Assembly: GCF_003597395.2 (NCBI RefSeq)
Contig: NC_133782.1
Location: 6,186,965 to 6,250,964 of the forward strand
Length of the DNA stretch: 64,000 nucleotides
Reading direction: 5' to 3'
DNA from: Chelonoidis abingdonii
Lineage: Eukaryota; Chordata; Testudines; Testudinidae
Part shown: in pieces, positions 43,884-55,989 of the stretch
How the letters are laid out: the number at the start of each line of letters is the position of its first letter
Position numbering within the stretch: the first letter of the stretch is position 1
Position numbers and translations under genes: made by a program
Notes under the pieces: generated by a model
Told to the model about the DNA's origin: nothing
The model's database searches: none
Seen by the model: the letters and a program-made list of their open reading frames with translations, nothing else

Positions 43884-45672
43884 ACCATATTGCCTACTCT
43901 AGACACCGGAAGGGGAAAGGGAGACGCTTTGACCTAGGACTTCTTCTTTCCAATGGTTTCACAGGGCAGGGAGACATTCCACATGCGAAATATGGCTTCA
44001 CCATCTCATTTCTACCACATCTAGAACCAGCTGTTAATGTCCATTCCACACCTTCACTTTGTGGACAACAGGTGACAAAGATAAGACAGCTCTGGTTCCT
44101 CAATCAGCCCCTTCTCTCCACTTGGGTGAGCCCAGAAAGACTCTGAGGATGAAGCAAGGTATAATCTGAGCTGCACACAATGCACATAACTATATACTTT
44201 TTTTCACCCACCAGAACCTGCAGGGGTAAATCTTACCAATTTCACATGCACCTGAACTCACTGGAGAAAAACCAGCAGGTAGCTGGGCAAGTATGTGAAT
44301 ACTTGTGCTTGCACCCAGTTTAGGACAAATACAGGGGCATTTTGAATAGGCCCAAAGGGCCCAATTTACAAAGGTCTGTAGTCACGTACCTGCTTCTTAG
44401 GTACCTATGTACTGTTGTAAATCTGGACCAGGGAGATTGAGTCTCAGACTGCTTGGAAATCTAGGCCAATGTTTTTGCAGGTGAGTGCCTAAATGTGGAC
44501 CCCCAGGACAAGGTCACTGGAAGCCAAAGATGTTGGTAGGAGCTTCTGGTGCATTTCTCCACTTTAAAAAAAATCACATCCTTTTTATTCAGCAGCCTTA
44601 AATCTGGATTTAGGAGACTACCCCCAACTTTGAAAATGTTTATATTCCACTCTGGAAGAAAGATTTAAACCTATACAAGGGGAGGTTCATTGCACAGCAA
44701 GTGAAGAACCTAACTGGCAAATATTAAAAGTTGTAATATGTTTTAATACATTTCATTACTCCCATTCTCTGAAGCTCTAGACACTCTTCAATTAATTCTC
44801 ATAAGCATTTCGTTCCACCCCATTAAAATATGTCAGTTTCAAGATTTAAGAATAATAGTACTAATAAAAAAAACCTTAGACCCTGAGAAGGATTAAGATT
44901 AGTGCTTGGTAAATGAATGCTTAAGAAAAGGTCTTCTCATTTTGTCTCGACTAAATTCCCAGCCCGTAAATCTTGCTATACAGTATGCTTTGCCGTTCGA
45001 GCACTCAGAGCGAGGCCCCATGCTTGGTCAATGTACAGGGAATGCTTAATACCAGCCAGGTTGAATGTGCTGATGAGGAGCAGAAGGACTGAAGGGTCCT
45101 TCGTGTCAGCCTCAGATTTCTCTCTGCTGGCTAAACTCTAATCTGTCTTCTGTTTAAAATTTCATTAGGGGAAGCTCCTGCTGGAAGGAAAGCAAACTTT
45201 TTGTGTGTGTTTGGAATGAGTTTGCAATTTTCTGTCCCTTAAGCTTCAGGCAGCAGTTCCCTAATGTTACAGGCCATTAGCGGTGATGTCAATGTCACAC
45301 AGGCCCTTTTCTCTGTGTTGCTCCCCCCTCACACATGCTTTACCTCCCTAAATGTGCTTTAGTGCAGAAAGGGTCGAACCTGCACATTGCTGAGCACCCT
45401 CCCGGTTCAGGGAAGCCAGTGGGAGTTGAGCAGGCTTAGCACCTTTGCAGGATTGAGCCTCTAGTAAAGCATGGTGCTTATGAACTCTGATACATACCTC
45501 CGGCCAACTGAGCTGAAATACACAGTGCATGGCCATCGTTGGGGGGAAGCAAGCTGCTTTGCTTTTCATCTGCTTGCACATAATGCATTGGTTTTTCAAG
45601 GAAAAAAAATCTCAACCATTTTCCAGGGGGAACCAAACAGCCCTGAATCCAATATGTTCCCTTTTGAGTTGT
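43884..45672. other. No supported gene; complex block near 44900-45140
   Basis: 44340-44500 has weak arms of the palindromic family ('acaaaggtctgtag', 'gtaaatctggacc'). 44900-45140 is complex unique sequence. No gene recognised. Confidence 0.4.
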
Positions 45673-45805
45673 AGGTTCCAAGTCTAGAAAGGACCATTGT
45701 GATCATCTACTCTGAACTTGTGTATAACACAGGCCAGAGAGCGTCCCCCAAATAATTCCTTTTGAACTAGAGTAGATCTTTAAAAAATAAAATTCCAGTC
45801 TTTGC
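45673..45805 (-). mobile_element. CR1 3'-end fragment, minus strand
   Basis: The plus strand reads 'agaaaggaccattgtgatca', 'tctactctgaacttgtgtat', 'aacacaggccagagag', 'actagagtagatctttaaaa', the complement of the CR1 tail and its upstream 'tctaaaagatctgctctag' block. Confidence 0.75.
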
Positions 45806-46075
45806 CCTGGGAGAATTCTATTTCCAGCCACAGTCAAGCAGGTCTCTTGATGCTGTTTGCTCACCTTTGCATACGCAAACGGAGTGCACCTGCAGAAGTA
45901 ACCAGGGGCACGCGTATTGGGGAGATGAATGCCCAGCTGCTTTAGGTGCACAGGAGAAGGGCTATCAGTGTGGCGTGCGCCAAATGCATGTAGTCCCCCA
46001 TTTTGTAGACACAAGCAGTTGCACATGAATGTCTATCTAGGTTCTTAGATGGCCCATCACAGCACCTGAGCACCC
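45806..46075. other. No supported feature
   Basis: Unique-looking 270 bp; a 107-codon minus frame extends from the CR1 fragment and is not a gene. Confidence 0.35.
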
Positions 46076-46275
46076 TTGCAGACATTAGTGAATCTGTGCT
46101 CATAACCCACTTTGCATTTGTAGGGAGGTAGTATTATACCCATTTCACAGAGGTGGAACTGAAGCACAAAGATTATGGGACTTGCCTGAGATTTTACAGT
46201 GGGTCTGCATCAGAGCTGAGAAGAGAAGCCAGGTCTTCTGAGGCCCAATCCAGTGCTTTATCCACATGCTGTTCT
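46076..46275 (-). mobile_element. MIR-type SINE, minus strand
   Basis: Plus-strand order 'gggaggtagtattataccca', 'tttcacagaggtggaactga', 'agcacaaagatta', 'gacttgcctgagattttaca', then 'ccaggtcttctgaggccc' is the complement of MIR core and middle. The head is at the right (near 46260). Confidence 0.75.
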
Positions 46276-47568
46276 GATAACTGGGCCTACTGATACAACT
46301 CAGGGACTGTGCAAAAATCATATTTGATAAACAGGAGAAGGGTGGGTCTGGAAATCAATGAGCCAAAATCAATGTGTCGGAAATTAGGCCTAATTGGTGA
46401 AAAATATGAGGGGATGGGCTATTCCACCCATCACTCCATTTTGCAGGCCTTAAAAGAACAGACTGTATGGGGAGAGGGGAGCTGTCTGAGAACAACTCCT
46501 GCTGGGAGACAGATGCATCAGAAAGAGTGAGTTTCATCATCCTGGCTGCTGCTTCTCCCACAATCTCCAGGGACCCCAGGGTTCAGCAGGACACCGCTAG
46601 GTCTTTGTTATCCTGATCCCAAGGGATGTCCTGACTGCTCCAGGCCAAAAAGAGGACCCCACCTCCACTAGCTCCGGTCAAATCCTGAACACCATCTGGG
46701 ATGTGAGCCTTTGGTTCCTGCTGTCACCTGCCTCTGCCACCATGTGCCCTTTGCCTTCCATACCTTATTCCTTCTCTTTCTTACCCATTTCCTTTTGCCT
46801 TCTGTCTAATAAGAGTCTGGCTTTGCTGACCAGGACAGTATATTCTGCAAAACTACCGTGAGCCTGTGACCAAAGAGGCAGCTAAAGGTAATGCCCTAAA
46901 CAGTCCCATGCTGGCACATGCTTGCCGGGTCTTGGAGTGGCTGGTAAGACTATGTGCTGTGCCAATGTTTCTCCAGCACTGAGGCTGCAAGTGAGGGTCA
47001 ACCCCAGAGACAGATGCTGCATTTTGTTTTTTTTGCTCCCCTCTTGCGTGTGTTTGTCATATTTTGTCTTCTAGGAAATGGGATTGGACTTTAACAACAG
47101 CTTCAGCCAGTCTCAACTAACTACTTCTCTTTTTCTCAAAAGGACAGTTATTATCATCTTTAATTCCATCTCCAAGACTGTCAGGCAGGGGCGTGGTTCT
47201 TCTATAGAATCTCTCCAGCTAAAGAGAGACTGTTAAAACGAAAGCCTTAGTTAGTACTCTGTATTTTAAACACTCTAACTGGTTTCCTTTCTTTTTCTGA
47301 ATCATTAATAAAAGGTTTTGAAGGATTTTTAATGGTGTGTTTGCTGTGGTATTACCAGGCTGAATGGTATTAAACTGTACTTTTAAAACTGTTTAATATT
47401 GTATAGTGACAGCCATGTTAATACTTTGACTGTTTAGGCCTGTTTATTCCATCAAAATTAACACAGCAGTGCCCGTGCTTGCTGAAAAGTGAGCACACGC
47501 AATTAGAAGCCAGTGCTGGAAATTTTATCCTGCTCAGCTTCTTATTACCAATCAACCTTTGGCACTCC
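46276..47568. other. No supported feature
   Basis: About 1.3 kb, no recognisable gene or repeat. Confidence 0.45.
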
Positions 47569-47650
47569 TGTTCATAGATTCTTAGCTTTTAAGCAAAGAA
47601 AGGACCCTTACCTCGTCTAGTCTGACCTCCTTCGTAACACGAGCCGGAGA
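47569..47650 (-). mobile_element. CR1 terminal fragment, minus strand
   Basis: 'catagattcttagcttttaa', 'agaaaggacccttacctcg', 'tctagtctgacctccttcgt', 'aacacgagcc' is the complement of the CR1 3' terminus. Confidence 0.7.
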
Positions 47651-49555
47651 AGTTCAACGGGCCCCAAGCAAAATCTGTTTGGGCTTTGTTTTATTTTATT
47701 CACGTCTATTTGTTTTACTTAGGGTCATTACCAATGGACCAGTCCATTATTATCGCCACACAAGCCAAGCTCTCTGTTACACTGACATTGGAATCTGGAG
47801 CTAATTGCGCAATTGGATTGCTCGGCTGAACATTCCTGGATGACCGATGAAACCAGCTCCAGGGTTTAACCTGGTATCTGTTATGTAAAATCATGCACGC
47901 TCAGAATTCTCCCCTCCACCCCGAGTCCTGACAGAATGACCACATTATCTCTTTTGCTGCTTGTGACCACATGCCTTTCCTAGTAAAACGTAGAAGAATG
48001 GTCATCTCATTGGATTTCCATATACCAAAAAATCAGATCCAATTCAAGCTGATTTTATATTAAACCCCCTTGCAGCAGGCACATCCGGAGAGATGCGCAG
48101 AAGTCAGCTAATTAAACTTTCAGCAGTACACCTTGCCAAGAGTTTAGTTAGCTGAGATGCTCTCTTCTCTATATTTATCTTATGCACATCTTCCAGAGAG
48201 TTTGCATGTTATGAAATTCAGAGGGAGCAAAATTGTTCATGCCTATGTATGTGGATGCATTCAAAGAACAGGGGTTTTTTGGTTTTATTTTGCATAAGTG
48301 GTTAAATATGCTCAAAATCTGCACGGTTTTAGATGCCCAGCCCCTATTGATTTTAATGGGAGTCACACAACTAATGCACTACATGCTTTAAAAACGTAAG
48401 AGGGGGAAGGGTGTGACGTAACTGTTTGCATCTCCTCCATTCTGCTTCTACGTCACTCATTTTTGCTGGATTTTAGCTCTGGACTGTAAACAAGTGTGAT
48501 AATTGCTCTCTATCTCAATCCTCATCAGCTGCATTAGAAAGGCAAAGGTAACTAGCACTCATCCCTCCACATACCACAAAATCAGCCACAAGTGCAGCTC
48601 TCTCATGGATTTGTCAGAAATGTTAATTTTTCTCTTTCGTTTAGGAGTGTGGCTCACAGATTACAATGCAGATAGGTGCAGTGTTGTGCCAGGGACAGGC
48701 TCGATTCATAGCTACGGTTCTATTTCTCACCCCACCCTATTGCTGATTTCTTGGAGGTGGAAACACAAATCCTTGGAGTGAGCTTCTGTTCACAAGAATT
48801 CTGCTGAGCAAGTAATCAATAGCCCATTATTAGGCCGGTGTCTTTGGTTGCAGTGGATACAATGTGGTATTTGAGATCAGCTTATAGTTTCGTCTTTGTA
48901 TTCATTGAGCTCGCTGAAATTCAAAGTAGTGCAACTGGCAAAGGCATCCAGGCTGCACACCTGAAGACTTGCCCAGTTAGGAATAGCTTATGGTCAATAT
49001 TTTCAGAGCTGCACATGTTAAAATGTACACACGCAAGTGCAATTGGATGCCTGCACAGCTCAGAAGGACCTGCCATTGGCTGCATTCCTGCATAGCTGGC
49101 AGTAGAATCAGTGTAGCTTGGTTGTGCAAGGGACCAGAATTTAAGTGTGGGGGCAGGACAGCAGATAGGGCATGCAGCCACCGACATGGTGTGTACCACC
49201 ACTCTGCAGCAGTGCACTAGGGATGGGCAGGAACTATGCATTCAGTATCATGAAGACCTTCTGTTGTTAATTTCCAAGGACCCTCCATCATATAACTTAG
49301 GCTGGTACATTATTCCTCTTTGTTCTATCCCTCCTTCCTCNCGTCCCCACCCCCGCCCCAAAGGCACTGATCCTGGGCTCTAGTCATCTTTGCCATCAAT
49401 TAAAACGAGTCCCATTAAAGAGCCTGAAGCTGCAGCCTGCTCCTTTCCCCAAACAAGAAAATATTAAACCAAAGCTAGAATCAAAACCCAATCAAGTTCC
49501 CCCATTATCACAAACACCAACCGTCATATCAAGAACCTCCCTCCCCAGAAACATG
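47651..49555. other. No supported gene; complex block 47690-47900; one N at 49341
   Basis: No exon is supported. 47690-47900 is complex non-repeat sequence that could be conserved. The ambiguous base at 49341 sits in a C-rich run and is probably a sequencing-quality problem. Confidence 0.4.
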
Positions 49556-49870
49556 GGAAAAGAGACAGGCCTGGGTAGAGCTCTGAAAGACAACATCTTT
49601 CAGGTTAATGGGCAGGGGAGTTGGTTCCAAAGTTGAGGGCCTCTAGCAGAGAATGCCTGGCTGTCAGTGCTCTCTTGATTATATAATGCGGGGGGTGGGG
49701 TGCAGGCCCGGCTTCCCTGCTGAGCATGCCTGAGGTCGTCTTGCATGGGGGAGAGTCAGATTTTTTAACAAAGTAGAACCTAATCCAATGAGGGCTCTAT
49801 AGGTTAAACACTGATGCCTTAAAGTCCACTTGGGAATAAGAGGCAGCCAGTGCAGATCTCAGAGCACAGA
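49556..49870 (+). repeat. Old interspersed repeat, copy B
   Basis: See 37530-37795: ordered blocks 'agagaatgcctggct', 'aacctaatccaatgagggct', 'ctataggttaaacactgatg', 'ccttaaagtccac' are shared in the same order and direction. It also contains 'gaggcagccagtgcagatct' at its right side. Class unknown. Confidence 0.45.
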
Positions 49871-50709
49871 TGCCATGTGCTCTTGGCAAAGACCATCTGC
49901 CAAGCAGGCCAACTCATTGTGCTCTCCTCTCAAGTTACAGGTTGACTTAAGCCCCATGTACAGTTCCTCTGTTAGACAGCTCCAGACAAGCTCAGTAGCA
50001 TAACAGAGAGATTCCTTTCAACTCACCTGGCTGTGGAGATACTCCGCTATTCAGGCCGAACATTTGCCTAGGTGTATGGACCTTAGTGAATAATGAGAAC
50101 AAGACACTGGCAGATCCTTTTTCCTTTTGGCCCTGGTTTTAATTTATCTTGTCTCTTCTCCAGGCTCGTTCTCTCTCGCTGGCACAGGAAGTCGTGTGTG
50201 AGTGAAATCTTGGGAACTGGCCTTAGGAGGGGAAAAAAATAAAAAACAACCAGAAAGTCTGAATTAGTGAAGTATGTACAAGAGAGCTTTGTAAGTCTAA
50301 TGAGAGGTAATTAGAAATACTCAAAAGCAATCCATCAAAGCCTCGCTGGATATTCATCATCCTTCCAGGGCCATTCACAGGTATCCTCCAAGATGAATTG
50401 TGGTTTATGTGGGCTTATTTCTGGATGTCCTGATACATTTATTTTTAAACTCCAACATTTTGCTGGGTTTGAATTTGAGCATGTTGTGCTATTTATAGAT
50501 TTTTTTAAACTGTTCTAGGACAAAAGGAAATAGCTTTCCTGAGAGCTAACAGGTAATTTATTAGATGAATTGGTCCCTTTTTCTACGTGTGTAACATCTG
50601 CTCACTTACCACAATTTATTCCTGATGCAAATTGAGCAGACACAATTTGTTTTCACTTTATGGATCTCTAGGGAATAGCTCACCAGGCATATTCAATGCT
50701 CAGTTGAAC
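49871..50709. other. No supported feature
   Basis: Single-copy-looking; no gene. Confidence 0.45.
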
Positions 50710-50985
50710 TGGCATGGTCTAGTGAATAGGACACTTGCCTGGGAAATTAGGAGACTTAGTTTTTTTTGCTGTCACTGACCTGCCATGTGACCTTGGGCAA
50801 GTTCACGTCACCTCTTTTGGACCTCTTGTTCCACTCCCATCTTACATCTTGTTTGTTTAGAACGTGAGCTTTCTGAGGTTGGAGTTGTTTCTTACTTTGT
50901 ATATGTGCAGCTCCCAGCACGGTGGGGCACCATTCTCTGCTGAAGCCTCTAGGCACTTCTGAAACACAAATAACGATCAAAGAGG
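50710..50985 (+). mobile_element. Full-length MIR/CORE-SINE, plus strand
   Basis: From 5' to 3': tRNA-like head with A-box remnant (ggtctagtgaataggacac), middle 'tgctgtcactgacctgcc', 'gtgaccttgggcaagttcac', then 'tagaacgtgagctttctgag', 'gtatatgtgcagctcccagc', 'acggtggggcaccattctct' and 'cctctaggcacttctg'. It shows head, middle and long 3' tail joined in one copy, and so defines the family represented by tail-only fragments elsewhere in the window. Confidence 0.85.
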
Positions 50986-51472
50986 TATTCACAAACTAGG
51001 CTGTAGTGCTTAGCTATGGTTCGGCACATTATGTTGCTTCTGTTCCCTGATTTTATCCTAGTGGGCCTGGACGCACAACACTGCCAGCCATAGCTATGGA
51101 ATGTATTCATCCAGGCCCTATGTCTTCATTCTCAACAAAGCCACACGTTTCTCTGCACTGACTCTGCAGTAAAGTCGACTAGACCAACTCCAGTGACTCT
51201 GTACCACCTCCTTGCAGTTCTGGCTTTCACATTTCCCCACATCTCAGCACCCAAGCAAGTCTAGCAAGTTGTAATATTGGAAAGTGAGGGGCACTCTGCA
51301 GTACTGATTATATTAGGTGAGAAAAATTGCTACATGCTATTTGCAGATAAGAGATTTATTATCTCTCTGCAATATGGCTCACCAGCTGGAGACAGCCAAA
51401 GCTTAAAGACACAGACCCAAGACTCCTGTTGGTTCTTATTCTGCTTCCATCTGTCAAAGGGAACTGAGGGAT
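50986..51472. other. No supported feature
   Basis: About 490 bp, nothing recognised. Confidence 0.4.
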
Positions 51473-52039
51473 AAGGCTTGTCTACACATTCACTGCTCAC
51501 CCCCCACCCAGCTCTGTGCTAGCAGAGCCTATGTCTACACTACAGATATCTGCTGGGGTGGTGGTGGTGGTGGTTTTATTATAGAGGTCCAAAATGCAGT
51601 TTTGCCTATAGCTGCATCTTTACTAGGAGTGATTTGCCAGTTTAGCATACCTACACCGGTAGAGCACTCCTAGTGTAGACATGCCTGGGTGTGCCATGCA
51701 GGTGAATAGACACGGTGGATCAATCCCCAAATGCAGCGTGCAGCCCCATTATGACCTGCTCAAGGAATCTGCCTCTTTCTGATCCTTTGCTATACTTGTA
51801 GGGCTTATCATGCCAGTGAAGCCGTATTGACTGGATTCTGGCCTAGTCAACACTGAAAAGTGAAGGATGCGAGTTTTTACCAACATAGCTATGCCAGTAA
51901 AAGCCCTGCAGTGATACCTTAAGCCAGGTAAGGAAAGCACTTTTATATGCTACAACTTTGTCCAGGCTAGAGGGTTTTGCCAGTGTAACAATAACAGTAT
52001 AACCGGACCAGCAAAACCCACCTAATGTAGACGAGGCCT
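51473..52039. mobile_element. DNA transposon (GTCTACA ends) with internal related MITE
   Basis: Outer ends AAGGCTTGTCTACA (51473-51486) and, inward from the right, AGGCCTCGTCTACA (52026-52039). Inside, a second pair of ends lies at 51529-51542 (tatgtctacactac) and about 51671-51687 (tagtgtagacatgcc), enclosing a (GGT)6 run near 51557-51574. The interior has 'ttttaccaacatagctatgc' and 'cagtgtaacaataacag' segments. Non-coding. TSD not resolved. The same terminal words appear at 58411 and 62857. Confidence 0.7.
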
Positions 52040-52399
52040 CTGGGTTAAAGGAAATCCTAGGCTCCTTTGCTGAGGCTACCGGTTGCAGTGGTGTTTAAAT
52101 CACTGTGGGCTTGTATCTATTTGGAACTAGACATTCATTTAGCAAGAAGTCCCACCCAGCTGTCACTCAAGGTAGATTTGAACCAATAGCCTATAAGCAA
52201 GAGCAGCTTCATATATTTTAAGTCTAGATGACTATCTACAGATATTTGAAGGGTACAAATACCAAAGAGGGAGAGGAATTGACTAGGGTGTTACATGGGG
52301 AGAATAATTGGAATTAATGCGATTAAATTAAGAAAAAGAAACAGTAGGCTGAATAGCAAGAAAAATATCTTGACCGTGACATCTATTAGAGTGTAGAAG
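52040..52399. other. No supported feature
   Basis: AT-rich, nothing recognised. Confidence 0.4.
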
Positions 52400-52645
52400 A
52401 GTCTCCTAGTACTTGAGAGGAGCATGGTCAGTGGACAGGGCCCTGGACTATGATCCAGTAAACCTGCGTTTGGTTCCCTTCTTTACCACTGATCTGTTGT
52501 GTAGCCTTGTCAAGTCACTTCTCTCTGTGCCTCTATTTCCCTGTAAACCCCTTGTCTATCTAGACTATAAACTCTGAGGTGGGAACCGTGTTCGTACAGC
52601 GCCTAGCGTGGCGGGGCCTTGAGATGCTACCATAAAATAAAGGAG
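52400..52645 (+). mobile_element. Full-length MIR/CORE-SINE, plus strand
   Basis: Head 'gagcatggtcagtggacagg', B-box region 'cctgcgtttggttccct', middle 'tctgttgtgtagccttgtca', 'gtcacttctctctgtgcc', then the tail 'ctagactataaactctgagg', 'gtacagcgcctagcgtggcg', 'gggccttgagatgctacca', and an A-rich end. Same architecture as 50710-50985. Confidence 0.85.
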
Positions 52646-53544
52646 AAGTAGGGGCAGCCCCATGGCTTGGGCTATTTAGAACTAGACATAGGGTAAAACT
52701 TTCAGAAATGCCTGAGTGACTTAGGAGCCTCAATCCTGTTGATTTGCAGTGAGACGTAGGGCTTGCCTAGACGGTGGGGTAATGTGCTCTTGGGGCGGGG
52801 CGGGGTGTGATTTTTAAAGCACACAAATATGCTGCACATGAATTGGTCCTTGCAAACCCTGGGATGCTAACTGTAGGGAAAAAGGGTTGTGCTTCACCCC
52901 GGAACAGCCTTCAGATTGCTTCTGTGCCAACAGTTCTAGGTGTCTCTCGGCTTTTATTAGCAGCTCAGGATGCTAGGAGACCTGGATGCTAACCGTACAG
53001 AGGAGCAAGTGTTTTCTGTAATTGCCGTTAAATGACAAATTTGTTAAAACATTCCACTCTTGACAAATCAAGGATGGTTTTCTTCATTTAACATCATCAC
53101 AGCTTAGGTTATTCCTTATGCTGACAGCAATGATTGCTAATGCACCAGCTAGCATCACTGTGAAGGCTGGGGGAAGGGTGGGGAAACCTGGAGTTACACT
53201 GTCTTTTAGAAGGGAGAGAAAGCAAGCAAGGGAATGCCTGACTGATTACTAATCCATTATTCAGCTTCCTCCTCTAGCTCAGTTCAGAGAGAGTGAGCGA
53301 GCGAGAGACGGATGTTTTGCATTTCTTAGCTGGAGGGCTGACGTGCATGACATCTGACTTACTGGAGAGATGCTAGTGAGACAAGGCAGGGGAGGTAATA
53401 GCTTTCATTAGACCAACTTGTTTATCCAGGTTTCCCAGGTTGTGTGCTTGTTTATGAAGCAATGTAGGCATCCTTAGCTTCTTCATTTGTTGCCAGGGGA
53501 AGAATCTGAGTCAATTTTCTTGTTAAAGTAGAAAATGGGCTACC
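52646..53544. other. No supported feature
   Basis: Unique-looking; includes 'gggcttgcctagacggtggggtaatg' at 52760, a possible trace of the GTCTACA-type element. No gene. Confidence 0.4.
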
Positions 53545-53620
53545 TTGCTTTTGGAAAAGGAGCGATCTATTCCCTGCTCTGCTGCTAACTCACTGTGTGA
53601 CCTTGATTGTTATTATGACA
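53545..53620 (+). mobile_element. MIR fragment, plus strand
   Basis: 'gctctgctgctaactcactg', 'tgtgaccttgattgttatta' is the MIR middle only. Confidence 0.55.
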
Positions 53621-54734
53621 TATAAATGTCAACATGCAGAAAGGGTGGATCACTTATTTGACCAGCATCAGATTATTAATGGTCAGGATGAGATCTATGA
53701 AGGGACCGATTATCTCATATCTGACTGTTGGTTGCAGGGTTCTTCTGAATCCTGGTCTACAAGGACCTCGGGTCTGATCAAGTGTGGCAGTTCTCCTGTC
53801 CCTGTGACCACTCCCCTCCTAGCTGAGTCAGGAATGTTGTACGAGGGCAGTGGCTGCTCTTACCTGTTGAATTTCCCTCTCCTCACTACTGATTTAGTCC
53901 TTCAAGGCAGCTTTTGAAGTCAATGGCTGTCATTTCAAAGAAGTTTCAGAGTTCTACAGAGAACATATGGACTGTGCTGATCCTCAAGGAGACTTCCTTA
54001 GCGAGCAATGTTTTTGAGAATGAAATAAACCAGTGAGAACTGCTATGTGCAAGCATATACTTGCCTCCCCGTATCCCATAGTGCTGATCCTGAAGGACAC
54101 GGTCTATTCCGGCAGCCAGTGCTCAGGGGCGGTAGCTCAGCAGCCTTTATGACAAATTGGAAAGCACATTTCCATCACCCCCAGTGGACTCCTTACACAA
54201 TTGATTTCCTTTTGGGTTCCAGTTAGGTCAGTGCTGACTGTTTAAATACAGGTTCCTCAGTTATACTACACTCCTGGCAGATGCTTTCTCCTTTTGGCCT
54301 GTAGCAAAGATTGCAAAGGCCACAGCTGGGGCAATGAATGTCTTCCCTTGTTGATGGGGGAGAGGGGTGTGCATCTCTGTGGGTGCTGTTTGAAAACAGT
54401 AAGCTTTCAGGCAGTGAATAGGATTGGAGTGTGTTTCTTATTCCCTGAGCTCTCAGGAGCTCAAAGGCCTACCTACCCCACTGCCCTAAGGGGTGGGAAT
54501 GGGGAGACAGATTTAAATAATTTCCTTGCTGAAGTCTAATCTGACCCACCAGCAAAATCCAAGGGCAGTTTCTGCTGCTACAGAATACTGACCCAGGAGC
54601 AGTATTGGCACTGAGTTGGAGGAAGCATCGAGGGCCTGCTTTCCAGCAGGGTGCACCAGGTGGAGGCGAGAGCAGTGTGTTGCTCAATGTATTTAATCTG
54701 AATACATTCTGGAGTGTGATTATTTGGGGGGAAA
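53621..54734. other. No supported feature
   Basis: About 1.1 kb; frames up to 128 codons in both directions, no recognised domain. Confidence 0.45.
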
Positions 54735-54747
54735 GTGACCCACATAA

Positions 54748-54910
54748 AAGCAACAGAGAGTCCTGTGGCACCTTATAGACTAACAGATGTATTGGAGCAT
54801 AAGCTTTTGTGGATGAATACCACTTTGTCAGACACGTTAGTCTATAAGGTGCCACAGGACTCGTTGTTGCTTTTTACAGATTCAGACTAATATGGCTACC
54901 CCTCTGATAC
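54748..54910 (-). mobile_element. Penelope-like fragment with decayed hammerhead-like core
   Basis: The 163-bp insert is bounded by identical 13-bp duplications gtgacccacataa (54735-54747 and 54911-54923). The left arm (54748-54784: agcaacagagagtcctgtgg, caccttatagactaac) is repeated inverted at 54836-54874. The distal end 'cagactaatatggctacccc' (from about 54881) is the complement of a 'ggggtagccatattagtctg' start, homologous to the start of the element at 20228. Between the arms, on the minus strand, lies the hammerhead-like order ctgacaa, stem gtgg/ccac, aaaa, gcttatgc, tc (54831 down to 54795). Both deviations from the core (G8 to A and G12 to A) are at former CpG positions. Assignment to PLE is inference. 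Confidence 0.65.
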
Positions 54911-54923
54911 GTGACCCACATAA

Positions 54924-55595
54924 TATCTGCCACTGGGCTCCCAGCAAATCCACAGCTTCAGGATGGGATTCTCAAACTGCTTTGGCACTTGGATAAAAAA
55001 AACTTAACTCTGTGGCTGCAGCTCTATACTCTTAAAATAGATGGAGGACCACTCTATGAATGGCAAGCTGTGTCCAACCAAATCAACTGCTTCTCAGGGT
55101 AGGGGGCAGTGTTTGTACAGTAAATGAATTTATATCATCTGGGAGAAAAAACTACATTGACACCTTTAACACACTGCAGGTTCCCAGCATGCTACCCCAA
55201 GAGCCAGGGGCTTAGGTGAGCTTTTGCCTTCTCATACTCCAATAGGCATGAAAAGATTAAATGCCGCGATTTCTGCTGAATGCAAAGGTGGTTTGCCCTG
55301 TGGATATTGTTTCTAGATGTGTGAAGGGTTGGTTGGTTTGTTTCTTTCAATTGGCTTCCCTCAGAGAAACTCAGTTTCGGGCGAACCAGGCCAGCCCTCT
55401 CCTGCATTTAGGTCTCTTTGCATGGAGTTAAGCCATGAGTTTTTATAGTGTTTTGAGTTTGCATTTGGTGCACCTGAGAGTGACTCTCTCTTCCTGCACC
55501 CTGACTCTAAATAATTATGCAAAATGGCGCTTCATTGTTGGTCAGAAGCCCTGGAGTTGCCATCATGGACTGAAATGCTGGAGCCCCTCAAGAGA
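54924..55595. other. No supported feature
   Basis: About 670 bp, single-copy-looking. Confidence 0.4.
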
Positions 55596-55989
55596 GGTGC
55601 TGTAACGGGGTGCACTCGCCTCTCATGAGTGCCCTCTTGGCCAAGCACGTGTGCCTGCACACTCTCTCTCAGGTTGTCCCTGCGCTGGGATAGAGCAGTG
55701 TTCCAGGGCTCCTCCCTGGAGACAAAGTCTTTGCCCTCTTGGGTTTTCTGGCTGCAGCTCTCCAGCTGGGCCAATATAGTTCAGTTCCCCCTCTGGGGGC
55801 CTCACTGTCCAGGCCATTTTCCCCCAGTGGCTAATAGGGGGTGAGGTTGGGGGACCCAGGCCCACCCACTACTCTGGGTCCCAGCCCAGGGACTCTGTAG
55901 ATCGCAGCTGTCTGCTGTGGCCCTTGAATGATGTCACACGGCTTCTCTAATTCCCTGGGCCGCAGCCCCGCACTGTCTTCACCCTTACT

